Translations under genes and position numbers: made by a program
Notes under the pieces: model-generated
Seen by the model: only the letters and a program-made list of their open reading frames with translations
Databases searched by the model: none
Told to the model about the DNA's origin: nothing
Shown here: positions 27,577 through 36,636 of the stretch, piece after piece
Layout: each line of letters starts with the position of its first letter
Numbering within the stretch: position 1 is the stretch's first letter
Assembly (NCBI RefSeq): GCF_002531755.2
Contig: NZ_CP035001.1
Coordinates: 372,001-436,000 of the forward strand
DNA: 64,000 bases
Direction: 5' to 3'
Origin: Rhizobium acidisoli
GTDB taxonomy: Bacteria; Pseudomonadota; Alphaproteobacteria; Rhizobiales; Rhizobiaceae

Positions 27577-27980
27577 CAGTAAACACTCCTTTGTTTCAGG
27601 AAGTATGAATCGTTGGAGGCCACATTCAGGATGCTGCAAGTACTTGATGAGTTTCGGATGCATCCTTGGTCGCCGTCCCTCGATAGACTAAGACGCGCCC
27701 TACAAGCTCTGAGGAAAAAGCGGCTATCGGGACCGATGATGCTCAACTGCGATCGCTCCACTATCTCGTTCATCGGATCTGCACCTCCGCCAAGGCGCAC
27801 AGCCATCCCGCCGGCGGGCCGTCCCGGCCTCCTCAAGACATCAAGCACGGGCACACCGAATGGTCATTAGCAGCAACTGAAATTTACAACCGGTTATGAT
27901 TTTTAGGATACCAATTCTAGTTGTGACGTGACGAAGCGGCTCCAAGTTGTGTTCTGTCATCTAACCTGGGTGATTTCTGA
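27577..27980. other. Intergenic stretch between the HD-GYP fragment and the PAS kinase
   Basis: No gene is supported in these ~400 bases. The region holds the ribosome site of the HD-GYP fragment at its left edge and an AT-rich segment near 27880-27960 that probably carries the promoter of the kinase. Confidence 0.45.
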
Positions 27981-29606
27981 ATGTGGCAACGAAACAACCG
28001 AACTTCACATATCGGCGAGGGTTCAAACCGCCAGGACAATCGTCTTGGAGATGTTGATCAATCGGACCTTTTTCGAGCTGCGCTCAATTTGGACGAGGCG
28101 GCAGTGTCCATATTTGATGCCTCGAGCAGGCTTCAATATGCCAATCCGGCCTTCTGCCATCTTTATGGGCAGCCTGTGACGGATCAACACCTCGGCAGCA
28201 CTGCGGAGAAACTCTCGCTTCTGCTCGTCCCCGCATGCGGTAGCCAAATCGCTGCTTCGCGTTGTCTGGTGCCGACGGAACTCAAAACGGGCGAGATCGA
28301 GGAGTGCACCCTCGCTCTTGCCAATGGGACTCGGATCGGCATCGTGCATCACGGACTGCCGACAGGCGGCTGGTGCACCCGCCATGTGCGCGAGATCGAA
28401 CAGCTGCAAAGGGTTGGCGCGATCAACGAACTCATCTCGTTTCAGTCTCTCATCGACCAAGTGCATGACTATCTCTGGGTCAAGGACAAGAGCAGTCGTT
28501 TCGTCTTCGCCAATGTTGCTTTGGCCAAAGACCATGGCTTTTCGCATCCCAGCCAACTGGTCGGCCTCACCGATTTCGATCTACACTGTCAGGAGGCAGC
28601 TCACCTCTTTCGGTCGACTGAGTGCGAAATTCTCGAATCCGGAGTTGCCATGCTCGATCGGGAGGAAAAGGTCGTTGACGCGACGGGACAGGAGAAGTGG
28701 CTCTCTTCGAGCAAGATGCCACTGCGTGATGCCTCGGGTCAGATTATCGGAATCATCGGCGTCGCCCGCGACATCACACTGCGGAGGCGGGCGGAGGCTC
28801 TTGGGCAACGGGCTTCGGAACTCGAAGAAGCGTCTCGACAATTGGAGGCCGCGCTGGAGCGTGAGCGGCAAGTGAACGCCCTCCAAAGTCAGTTCGTCGC
28901 CATGGCCAGTCACGAGTTTAGGACGCCTCTGACGATCATTGACGGCGCCGCGCAGCGGTTGACCCGCCGCCGTGACCAGCTAGACGCTGAATTCGTGTCA
29001 ACCAAGGCTGAGCAAATTCGTTCGTCGGTAGCGCGCATGGTTGAGTTGATGGAAAGCATCCTGTCATTCGGAAGACTTGAAGCGGGAAAGATAAGCATAG
29101 CGCTGAAGCCCTGTTCCATCGGCGATATTCTCAGTGCTTGCTGCGACCGCCATCATGACTGGGACAGAAAGCACCATGTCTCCCTGCGCCTCGAGCCGCT
29201 TCCAAAGAACGTTGCTGCCGATGCGTCTGCTCTGGAGCAGGTGTTCACAAACCTGCTCTCAAATGCTGCGAAATATTCTCCTCACTCCCCCGAAATTGAG
29301 GTGCGGGCGTGGAGCGACGCGCAGAATGTATATGTGACTGTAAGAGACCGCGGCATTGGCATCGACGAGGACGATTTGCCGCGAATGTTCGAGCGCTATT
29401 TTCGTGCGCGGACGTCCTCGGGCATCGCCGGGACGGGTATTGGCTTGAACCTCGTCAAGCAGATAGTCGAGCTCCATGAAGGTACCGTAAGCGTCGCTAG
29501 CAGAAAAGGGCATGGTTCTACGTTCACAGTTTCCTTGCCCGCGGCCGCCTCGGCAGCACATCCCGCGAACAGGGCTCCCAAAACAAAGGAACAGCTGAAA
29601 CGATAA
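27981..29606 (+). CDS. PAS-domain sensor histidine kinase
   Basis: The 541-residue protein has two PAS-like domains (~30-140, and ~150-275 with YLWVKDKSSRFVFANVALAKDHGF and PLRDASGQIIGIIGVARDIT), a coiled coil (~275-310), a HisKA domain with the acceptor in ASHEFRTPLTIIDGAAQ, and a HATPase domain (NLLSNAAKYSP, RDRGIGIDEDDLPRMFERYF, GTGIGLNLVKQIVELHEG). No membrane segment is seen. The kinase ends against a response regulator relic that would have been its partner. With that partner broken, the kinase may be orphaned or talk to another receiver. Confidence 0.88.
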   Translation: MWQRNNRTSHIGEGSNRQDNRLGDVDQSDLFRAALNLDEAAVSIFDASSRLQYANPAFCHLYGQPVTDQHLGSTAEKLSLLLVPACGSQIAASRCLVPTELKTGEIEECTLALANGTRIGIVHHGLPTGGWCTRHVREIEQLQRVGAINELISFQSLIDQVHDYLWVKDKSSRFVFANVALAKDHGFSHPSQLVGLTDFDLHCQEAAHLFRSTECEILESGVAMLDREEKVVDATGQEKWLSSSKMPLRDASGQIIGIIGVARDITLRRRAEALGQRASELEEASRQLEAALERERQVNALQSQFVAMASHEFRTPLTIIDGAAQRLTRRRDQLDAEFVSTKAEQIRSSVARMVELMESILSFGRLEAGKISIALKPCSIGDILSACCDRHHDWDRKHHVSLRLEPLPKNVAADASALEQVFTNLLSNAAKYSPHSPEIEVRAWSDAQNVYVTVRDRGIGIDEDDLPRMFERYFRARTSSGIAGTGIGLNLVKQIVELHEGTVSVASRKGHGSTFTVSLPAAASAAHPANRAPKTKEQLKR

Positions 29607-30009
29607 GTGTTCTTTGCATTGATGACGAACAAGAAGTCAGGCAACTGATCGTCGAAGAATTGAGCGAAGCGGGCTTTGGCGCGTACGAAGCCTCTACCGG
29701 CAGGGAGAGCTTGGAGCTGATGATCTCGAACTGGCCAGACATCGTGATCTGCGACATCACCATGCCCGAAATGAACGGCTCAGAACTGGTTGCTGAAATC
29801 CAGTTGAACTATCCCAGCCTCGCCGGCACGCCGTTCATTTCCTTACCGCTTTGACTGACAAAGCGACCATGCTGGAGGCGCCGAGGTCCGGCGCCGACGA
29901 TTACTTGACGAAGCCTATTGACTTCGACGTCCTGATCGCGAAGGTCGAAGGGTGTGTAAAAAAGGTTGAGAACGCGCGAAGACGGGGCGCTCATTCTAAC
30001 TGTCAATAG
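29600..30009 (+). pseudogene. Response regulator with lost start codon and frameshift
   Basis: The receiver sequence is clear: ISVLCIDDEQEVRQLIVEELSEAGF, then VICDITMPEMNGSELV with the phospho-acceptor, and after a one-base slip near 29838, FLTALTDKATMLEA and GADDYLTKPIDFDVLIAKV. Two lesions are visible. The frame has no ATG, GTG or TTG before ISVL; the codon at the expected place is ACG (29600-29602), one change from ATG. A one-base indel then puts a stop after TPFISLPL. It overlaps the kinase stop, as an operon partner would. Confidence 0.8.
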
Positions 30010-30021
30010 GCGTCCGAAACT

Positions 30022-30112
30022 GGCTCTGACGCAGATTTGGTGCAATTCTCTTATGTCGCGCCGACCAGGCGGGCTCGAAGGTAGTCGCCTTGACGGGAAT
30101 CGAACCACCGCT
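30022..30112 (-). mobile_element. ISL3-family 3' end remnant
   Basis: GGCTCTGACGCAGATTTGG at 30022 is the same terminal repeat as at the right end of the ISL3 element near 11305. Reading the minus strand, the final transposase codons precede it (DYLRARLVGAT-stop, compared with DLLQARLIGAT in the other copy). Only about 30 codons survive, with a slip near 30100. Confidence 0.75.
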
Positions 30113-30143
30113 GCGCCGTGGCTACCATTAGTCAGCAGCAAAT

Positions 30144-30450
30144 CTACTGAAAATTCCTGCCCTTGATCTTCACGGTATCGATATCAAAGGTCCGGCACAA
30201 ACATATCTCTCAGCCGAAGCCCCGGCGCCGGCCGTTCGCGAGAATCCGGGCTGCCTGAAGAGCCGTGTGCGAACACGTCGCCGCCGCGTCCGGTCGGCGG
30301 CCAGAATTCACTGTCGCGCCCGGCAGGCACGACAGATCGAAGATCTACTGAGCGACGAGGTGTTCCACATCGCCCTCCTGCTGAATCCTGCCATTGATCA
30401 TGATGGTGCCGAGCACCACCTTGCGCGAGCGCGCCGATGTTCCAACCGGG
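30144..30450 (-). pseudogene. dnaE2-like error-prone polymerase, C-terminal fragment
   Basis: The minus strand encodes VVLGTIMINGRIQQEGDVEHLVAQ, a stop, IFDLS, then in another frame DSEFWPPTGRGGDVFAHGSS and PAPGLRLRDMFVPDL, and finally DIDTVKIKGRNFQ-stop. These are the last motifs of DnaE2/ImuC polymerases, which typically end RDIYIPDLHIDTLKVKTRNF. An in-frame TAG and at least two frameshifts show that it is dead. An internal fragment of a similar gene lies 3-4 kb away on the plus strand. Confidence 0.75.
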
Positions 30451-30514
30451 CTTACGCGACGCTTCAGTGCCGGCGGGCCAGCCAAGGAACGGCGATGCAA
30501 GCTGCTCTATCCAT

Positions 30515-31562
30515 CTAAGGTTCGCGCCAATAAAGTGGCGGTTGAAGGTTGAGCAGCATTGAATCGCCGAATTCATGTGCACGGTAACCGCATGCGGTTA
30601 GAGCGGTGGAGGCACTGGCGAGGAGGCCGTCGTCCGCGAAGGCGCGCAACAGCTCGAAATGGCTTTCGCCGGGCTGGTGGACGCCAGTGAGAACCGCATC
30701 GACGACGCGGAGCGGAGTGCCACATGCGATGCGCCCTGTCGCAATACCATCTCCGGCACGCACGCTGCCATCGGGATTGGCGGCTGCTTCAAGTGCGCGC
30801 ACGACGCTCGTGCCGATCGCGATGATGCGGCTGCCCCTGAGCTGCGCCCGCGCTACCTGCGCCACGGTACATTCAGGGATGTGGTACGGCTCGTCGAAGG
30901 GAAGGCGCGAGTCGAGTGCGGGATCGCCGGTGGAAGAAATCCCCGCGGCATGCGTGAGTGTTGCAAAACCGATCTCGCGCCGACGCCAAGCTTGCAGTGT
31001 GCGCCAGTCGAGCGCGAAGGAAGCCGATGGCGCCTCGAACGCGACCGGCCGGGCGGCAATTCTCGTCCAAACATCCCACAGTGCCAGCGGCTCCGGAACA
31101 TGCGCGTATTGAATCGGCCTGCCATGCTGCGCCAGTCCTGCAAACATGGCTGCTCGGGTGCCTTCGAAGCTGAGCTCGACAAGGCGAGGATGGTCGAGAA
31201 CGCGCTCGACCCCTGGCTTCAAGTGGGCCGAGCTGGAGGCGATCGCCTGATGACAGCGCAGGCGGCGGCAGCCGATCTTCCGTGCGGGTGCGGTGATCAC
31301 CAGAGCCAAAGACGATCGCAAGGAAGCGGACTTGAGCGGAAGCTGACAGCCAGCCGGCCAAGCGGATCTCGATTATCTTTCCACATCGGAGATGCGTGCC
31401 GTGCAGCCTGGCAGGCAAGGTTGCGGCATCGTTGGCGACAACCAGATCGCCAGGATCGAATAACGTCTCGAGGTTAGCCCTCTGCAGGTCGCGCATCGTG
31501 CCGTCCGCCTCCACGACGAGCAGCCTGGCCGATTGCCGATCGAGGCGATCAGCGGCGATCAC
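30515..31562 (-). pseudogene. S-adenosylmethionine:tRNA ribosyltransferase-isomerase (queA-like), frameshifted
   Basis: Two frames make one protein of about 349 residues, normal for QueA. The first begins MIAADRLDRQSARLLVVEAD and contains DLVVANDAATLPARLHGTH and FGSGDHRTRTEDRLPPPAL. The second contains KPGVERVLDHPRLVELSFEG, GRPIQYAHVPEPLALWDVW and THAAGISSTGDP...FDEPYHIP. The frames meet near 31218-31235, one indel apart. QueA builds epoxyqueuosine on tRNA from S-adenosylmethionine. This version resembles a short rhizobial paralogue, so loss need not affect queuosine supply. Confidence 0.82.
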
Positions 31563-31705
31563 GCGTGGGCTCCGGCGGTAAGCGCATCGTGACTCGGCAA
31601 GGCGTCGAGCATCTTTTCGATGATTGATAGGACCAAAGCCTGACCCGGGGAACTCTCATTTGAAGGTCGCGTTTTGTGGCTGAAGCCATTTAGGGAGTTA
31701 CCAAA

Positions 31706-31966
31706 ATGAAAACGTTATCTATCGCGAGCATGATTGGGCTGGCGTCGATCTTCACATCAGCCAGCCCAAGTCTGGCCGATAGTGTAACGGTAACGATTGG
31801 TGATAGCCACGGTAGGTCATGGCATGGAGACCACGATCGGCGCGATTGGCGTCGCTACCATGGGCGTGATTATTATCGCCGCGGTCCACGCTGTCGTGTG
31901 AAGGTTGTTCGCCATCGTCACCACCATCGGTGGATCTACACCAAAAAGCGCATCTGCCGCTGGTAG
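31706..31966 (+). CDS. Small secreted histidine/arginine-rich protein (86 aa)
   Basis: The protein has a classical signal peptide (MKTLSIASMIGLASIFTSASPSLADS, cleavage probably after SLA). The mature part of about 60 residues is dominated by His, Arg, Tyr and Asp (HGDHDRRDWRRYHGRDYYRR, then VRHRHHHRWIY) and one pair of cysteines (RCRV, ICRW). It is periplasmic or extracellular. Metal or polyanion binding is plausible from composition only. It is monocistronic; an AGGGAG ribosome site lies about 10 bases upstream of the ATG. Confidence 0.72.
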   Translation: MKTLSIASMIGLASIFTSASPSLADSVTVTIGDSHGRSWHGDHDRRDWRRYHGRDYYRRGPRCRVKVVRHRHHHRWIYTKKRICRW

Positions 31967-31989
31967 TCATTTCGCACAACTCGGCTCAA

Positions 31990-32390
31990 GCCTCTAGGTT
32001 GGCATTCGACTTTCGAGGGCGATGGTGACGAATTATCAAAGCATACCCGATTTCGACCGGCCGACTTCGCTTCATAGCGCGCATTGTCGGCTTTCGAATA
32101 AAGGATGTCAAAAGAACTGTCCCTCTCGTTTCGAAGGGCCGCGCCAATCCATACGGTCCGAACGCGCCCGCTGTGGATAAACAGGCCGCCGCTCGATCCC
32201 GAACCCGGACCTTTTCACAAATTTCATGCAACGTGAGCTCGGCAGTCAGCCCACCTGCTTCTCGATGATAAAGCCGAAGCTTGGCATCATTGGATCTTGC
32301 AATACGATGGGCAATGGCCACCCCAATGCCCGTACCACCTGTCTCTCGGTTCCAGGATCTTTGTCGAGGCGGGTCACCTGCTGATTACGC
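31990..32390 (-). pseudogene. Possible histidine kinase C-terminal remnant
   Basis: In shifted frames the minus strand shows TRLDKDPGTERQ, then GTGIGVAIAHRIARSNDAKL and REAGGLTAELTL, resembling the G2 box and final strands of a sensor kinase ATPase domain. The stretch is short and broken by at least one indel near 32320. The rest of the region has no recognisable content. Confidence 0.4.
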
Positions 32391-32623
32391 GCTGCCTGCA
32401 CGGAGGATGGCGAAGGATCGGCTGCACCATTGGCGATCGGTATATGCCAACGACATCGGCCCCGTGACGGCAAAGGCGGCGCTATCCAACATGTTCATCT
32501 TTGATCCGCGATGAGCCGGACACTGTCATGGCACCGAAGCGCCAAGACCAGTTATTGCTTACTTCGCCAAAGTTGGTCAACCTTGGCCGGATGCTGCGGT
32601 CAATGCGTCCGCGACGACCCCCG

Positions 32624-33256
32624 GCGTGCCGACTTCCATTCCCAGGAGCTCGCGTCGACCATCGCTGTTGACGCCGACGGCGATGATAACAGCAACGGAA
32701 ACGATGCGGCCGCCGCGCCGGACTTTGAGGTAGGTCGCATCCACCCTTACATACGGCCACTCGCCTTCAATTGGCCTGTCGAGGAACGCTTTGACCTTGA
32801 CGTCGATCTCTTCGCATAGACGGCTCACCTGGCTTTTGGAGATGCCAGACATGCCCATGGCCTTGACCAAGTCGTCGACAGAGCGTGTTGATATCCCTTG
32901 AATATACGCTTCCTGGATAACCCCGTCAGGGCCTTTCCCGCCATCCGACGCGGTTCGAAAGCTCGGGAAGTAGCTGCCCTTGCGCAGCTTCGGAATGCGA
33001 AGCTCGACGGTTCCGGCGCGCGTCTCCCAATCGCGGTCACGGTAGCCATTGCGTTGAGCGAGCCGCATCGGGTTCTTCTCACCGAAGTCAGCACCCGTGG
33101 CCGAGCCGACTTCCAACTCCATCAGCCGCTCGGCGGCAAAGCCAATCATCTCACGCAATAAATCTGCATCCGCGCTCTTCTCAACGAGGGAGCGCACGTT
33201 CATCATGTCATTGGTCATCGGTGGTCTTTCCGTCAGGTTGGTCTTGAACAACCTTC
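32624..33256 (-). mobile_element. IS256-family insertion sequence, truncated copy
   Basis: The segment matches the first ~220 codons of the transposase at 25975 and the leader from TTCAAGACC onward. Both ends are missing: the left end is cut within the leader at 33256 and the right within GMEVGT at ~32624, so the glutamate of the triad is lost. Relative to the intact copy a 2-bp and a 1-bp deletion near 32930-32970 cancel each other, replacing about 13 residues ([12 protein letters not shown] becomes [12 protein letters not shown]). It is inactive. Confidence 0.9.
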
Positions 33257-33299
33257 GCCCAGAACGTGAACACCATGGCAACAAGCCTGAGGAGCGAGA

Positions 33300-33605
33300 G
33301 ATCCAAATCGGCGATGCTGGTATCACCTGATTTTCTCGACCGACTGGCCCGTCTCCCCATGCACTCCGCCATGACCAGAAAGCCATGGAGCGACGATCTT
33401 CCGGACAGTCGCCGGACGCTCATGGAAGTGCTGGACGCCAACACCAATCGCGGCGCGTTTGCCGAATTCGCCGACAGCTGGAAGGGCATGCTAAAGCCGG
33501 GCTACCCGACCGACCTCGTTATATAGGATCGCAACCTCGAGAAAATCGAGGCGGATGAAATCGCGGACTTGAAAACCGCGGCACAATCTGTGGGGGGCAA
33601 ATCAC
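33300..33605 (+). pseudogene. Amidohydrolase (YtcJ-like), C-terminal fragment with internal stop
   Basis: The plus strand encodes [20 protein letters not shown], then AFAEFADSWKGMLKPGYPTDLVI, a TAG, then DRNLEKIEADEIADLKTA and VGGKSHM. The G-x-L-x-PG-x-x-x-DLV-x-LDRN pattern is the C-terminal hallmark of metal-dependent amidohydrolases. The stop falls where a hydrophobic residue precedes DRN. Everything upstream, including the metal site, is gone, replaced by the IS256 relic. Confidence 0.7.
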
Positions 33606-33639
33606 ATATGCTGCAAGAAAAGACGGAAAGGATTGGCAC

Positions 33640-34161
33640 CAGCCCCTCGAGGAGGTGGCGCCGGAGACAAGATCAATCCCGATAAGATCATGGCCGTCGA
33701 AATAGAGGAGATCGAATGCCATCAGCACCGCTTCGCGAGACGCGTTCTTTCCGCCCCGACCGCCTAGCGACTGTTGAAGCAAAGTCCGACCGGCCCTGCT
33801 CGTTGAATACGACCGCTTCGCCATCCAGTATCGCCGTCGATACGGGAAGCCGTCTTGCCTCGGCGGCGATAGCAGCAAACCGTTCGGTCCAGTCATGGCC
33901 GCCGCGGGTCAGGATGCGGACGCCCGACGATTCGATGTGGACGGCCAGGCGATAGCCATCCCATCTCACCTCGTATGTCCATTGCGGGCCTTTCGGCGGC
34001 CGCGACTTCAGCAGCGCCAGGCATGGATCAATGCCCGCCGGCATGGGATCAAGGGTGAGCTGAGGCTGCGCCGGATCGCGCTTCTTGCGCGGCCGACTGC
34101 GGATCGGCGCCTCGGCATGACCGAGCAGCGGCTTCGAACGTGAGCGAGGCGGCTTTGTCAT
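33640..34161 (-). pseudogene. ATP-dependent DNA ligase (ligD-like), fragment
   Basis: The first frame (34161-33780) has a basic N-terminus, then LDPMPAGIDPCLALLKSRPP, TYEVRWDGYRLAVHIE and ILDGEAVVFNEQGRSDF. Later frames give LLQQSLGGRGGKNASREAVL, MAFDLLYFDGHDLIG and RHLLEGLVP. In intact ligases the nucleotidyl lysine lies in a K-W-D-G-Y-R context; here it is R-W-D-G-Y-R, so the catalytic lysine is missing. Two frameshifts and loss of the OB domain confirm decay. LigD ligases act in non-homologous end joining. Confidence 0.78.
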
Positions 34162-34273
34162 CCCGGAAGTTCAGCGGCAATGGCTCATAAAGCAATTCAC
34201 CCAGATTGACTATTGACTTGGCCAAGCCATCTTTGACGATGTCACGTCCCTACCGTCGGATCTGCTGTAGAAT

Positions 34274-34579
34274 ATGCCCATTCGATACCAACCCCTCTAC
34301 ACATGGCGCGGCACGAAGATCGATGAGAACGACGATCCGACGGATCTCGACTGGCTGGGCTATGACGGTGAAATCATCATCGGGAGGATCCGAATGGAGA
34401 GCGGCGGTCCAAAGAATGGCCAGTGGCGATGGAGCGGCCTCGGCCCGCATGTCCGTCAACGGCTGACGCCGCAGCAAGGTTTCGAAGCCGAACCGCGGAA
34501 GGCTATCCGAAAGGTTGAGGAATATTACCACATGCTGATGCGGAACAACGGAGCGCGAGGAAGCAAGGATGATCGCTGA
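34274..34579 (+). CDS. Hypothetical rhizobial protein (101 aa)
   Basis: The 101-residue soluble protein reads naturally as a compact domain: YQPLYTWRGTKIDENDDPTD, LDWLGYDGEIIIGRIRME, then NGQWRWSGLGPHVRQRLTPQ and a helical end KAIRKVEEYYHMLMR. Similar short proteins with a YDGxxxIGRIR and W-W-S-G pattern occur in rhizobia; none has a known function. No operon partner is evident. Confidence 0.68.
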   Translation: MPIRYQPLYTWRGTKIDENDDPTDLDWLGYDGEIIIGRIRMESGGPKNGQWRWSGLGPHVRQRLTPQQGFEAEPRKAIRKVEEYYHMLMRNNGARGSKDDR

Positions 34580-34725
34580 ATTAATCGTGCGCGCCACCAC
34601 GGTTGCCCGACAGCGACTCTGTGACTGCAACTACTGCCAACCAGACGAATGCAACAAAAGATGGCGTTTTATAGATTAGGGGGCCGCCCAGCGCACAGGA
34701 GATTTTAAATGCTTGGGGTTAGCAA

Positions 34726-34956
34726 ATGATAGCTGAGCGGCCCATCGAGCAGTATCAAATATTGAATGGCGGCTGCTGGTCGACACAGACGGAGAATAAG
34801 ACTTTCCGCTCTCTCGAAAAAGCAATCGAATACGCCGGAAAGCATGCGGATGAACTGAGCGCTCTTGAGGTTTTCATCCACAACGGCGGGCAACGAGAAG
34901 AAATTATCTGTGGCGCAGAACTCAGGTCGTTGATTACTCGGGTCTGCCACCACTAA
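34726..34956 (+). CDS. Hypothetical small protein (76 aa)
   Basis: The 76-residue frame has a plausible alpha/beta pattern (YQILNGGCWSTQTENKTFRS, LEKAIEYAGKHADELSALEV, FIHNGGQREEIICGAELRSL), resembling short proteins that replace or modify a signal input domain. No family is recognised with confidence. A second frame begins upstream at an ATG preceded by CACAGGAG (34696) but is short. Coding character is good; function is unknown. Confidence 0.5.
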   Translation: MIAERPIEQYQILNGGCWSTQTENKTFRSLEKAIEYAGKHADELSALEVFIHNGGQREEIICGAELRSLITRVCHH

Positions 34957-34972
34957 AGCTGAAGGCATCGCG

Positions 34973-35107
34973 TCAGTTGATCTTCAGCCAGTGCCGAAGC
35001 CATGCCACGGCCCCATCGCTGGCGTAAGCCACCATCCCGCCGATCGTGAGGCCGGCGAAAGCGATCAAACTTGAGATCCATAGCCGATAGCTTTCATGCG
35101 CTGCCAC
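34973..35107 (-). CDS. Possible small membrane protein (44 aa)
   Basis: A frame from GTG 35107 encodes MAAHESYRLWISSLIAFAGL, TIGGMVAYASDGAVAWLRHW and LKIN, one hydrophobic helix with charged ends. It overlaps other short open frames in the same stretch, and the ribosome site is weak. It could equally be the tail of a decayed membrane gene. Confidence 0.3.
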   Translation of the reverse strand: MAAHESYRLWISSLIAFAGLTIGGMVAYASDGAVAWLRHWLKIN

Positions 35108-35339
35108 TCTTCAGTCGGCTGCACGTACTCGTAGTTCATCTGCACCGTTTCCTTGATGCTTTCAGTTCATCGCGAACCTGGGCGTCCACGCCGGCATTTA
35201 TCACCAGGGCCTTATCGAGAAGATTGATCTGCGCCCCTGCTCGTCGAGGCGCCGATGGATCACCGCGCGGCTTTCATGGGCATTCGCCTTCTCGTCGCTT
35301 ACATCCTTTCGGAGCCTAGAAGCGTGGCGGGACGTTACG
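35108..35339. other. Short stretch without a recognised gene
   Basis: The minus strand has a protein-like segment (LDKALVINAGVDAQVRDELK) that may be the remains of a small gene leading toward 34973. Nothing firm is seen. Confidence 0.35.
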
Positions 35340-35554
35340 ATCGTGTTCAAAGACGCGACCTGCCGGGATCTATGAACGGGTTGAAGCTAGCGGCCGCGAT
35401 CCGCGACCGTTGGGCGCCGATCCAGATCATCATCACCTCGGGACATTTCCGCCTAGGCGACCGCGACATTCCGGTGAGAACCGTGTTTTTTCCGAAGCAA
35501 TACGATCACCAACAGGTCGTGGCGGCTTTGCACGGGATTTCGGGGAGCATGTGA
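35340..35554 (+). pseudogene. Response regulator, C-terminal fragment
   Basis: The segment reads DLPGSMNGLKLAAAIRDRWA, PIQIIITSGHFRLGDRDIPV and TVFFPKQYDHQQVVAALHGI. This is the second half of a stand-alone receiver: after the phospho-acceptor loop (PGSMNGLKLA), the TSG switch strand and the lysine in FFPKQYD. The first half with the acidic pair and acceptor is not found upstream. It is probably a relic. Confidence 0.65.
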
Positions 35555-35979
35555 GACGCTTTGAGAGGGGCGGATCCGCCAGACAGGATCGGCTCCTGTG
35601 GATCACAAGCCGACTGCGGAATGTCGTTTGACATCGCGGTGACCGCCTCGCATTTTCAACTTACCTCCGCGAGCGCCGGATAGAACGTACCAATTTAACG
35701 GCGAGGCCATTTGTCCTATCTGGAAAACGGTCATCGCCACAGCGGTGGTGCACCGGCTGCTCTGATGGGACCTCCGCTCCGTCGTGGCAACCAACCGAAA
35801 GATTGGATGATTCGAGATACGACGGAGATGGCGAACCGCGCCTATGTCGGCCAACGCGGTTCGGACATCTCCCAGGTGAAATTGTCGTCCATCTAATCGT
35901 TTCTGGGGAGGCTCGCCACAACTCTGCTTCAAATCGGAGTCCACATTCGCTCATTTGCCTGCGTCAGGACGGATCGAAC
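35555..35979. other. Intergenic region upstream of the two-component system
   Basis: No gene is supported in these 425 bases. Several short overlapping frames exist without motifs. The part near 35,980 is expected to hold the promoter of the response regulator gene; a single GCATTTTC at 35650 resembles the CATTTT repeats found before the downstream operon. Confidence 0.45.
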
Positions 35980-36636
35980 GTGCGCATTCTGCTTGTGGAA
36001 GACGACAGTATTCTCGGCTCGTCACTAAAAAGGGCACTGGAGAAGCACGCCTACGGCGTCGACTGGATGCGAGACGGCGAGTCGGGGCTCGAGGCGGCCG
36101 AGCAGTTGCTTTTTGCAGCCGTCATCCTCGATATCAACCTGCCGCTGCTTAGCGGAATCGAGGTTCTTAAAGGCGTGAGACGCAAAGGCAACACCGTGCC
36201 CATCTTGCTTTTGACGGCGCTCGACAACGTCCGGCGCAAGGTCGAAGGTCTCGACGAGGGAGCGGACGACTACCTGGTCAAACCGTTCGATCTCGACGAA
36301 TTGCTTGCCCGCCTGCGCGCGCTAATCCGACGACGCGACGGCCGGACTGAAAGCCTGCTTCGGTGCGGCGATGTCGAAATGGATCCGTCTGCAATGGTCG
36401 CGCGGAAAGGCAATATACAGGTACACACAACGGCAAAGGAGTTTCACCTGCTCAAGCTCCTGATGGAGCGCAGCGGTCGCTACGTGACGAAGAACGATAT
36501 CGAATACGCGCTTTACGATGCCTATAGCAGCGTTGAAAGCAATACCATCGAGGTAACCATCTACAATCTGCGCAAAAAGCTAGGCACCGAATTCATCAAA
36601 TCGATCCGCGGCATCGGCTACATGATCGAACGATGA
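35980..36636 (+). CDS. OmpR/PhoB-family response regulator
   Basis: From GTG 35980 the protein has 218 residues. The receiver has the acidic pair in LLVEDDSILG, phospho-acceptor D51 in VILDINLPLLSG, the threonine in LLLTALD and the lysine in DYLVKPFDLDEL. The C-terminal winged helix contains KEFHLLKLLMERSGRYVTKN, SSVESNTIEVTIYNLRKKLG and IRGIGYMIER, typical of the QseB/PmrA group. It overlaps the kinase gene by 4 bases. Its probable target is the operon starting at 38124, where CATTTT direct repeats lie. Confidence 0.93.
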   Translation: MRILLVEDDSILGSSLKRALEKHAYGVDWMRDGESGLEAAEQLLFAAVILDINLPLLSGIEVLKGVRRKGNTVPILLLTALDNVRRKVEGLDEGADDYLVKPFDLDELLARLRALIRRRDGRTESLLRCGDVEMDPSAMVARKGNIQVHTTAKEFHLLKLLMERSGRYVTKNDIEYALYDAYSSVESNTIEVTIYNLRKKLGTEFIKSIRGIGYMIER

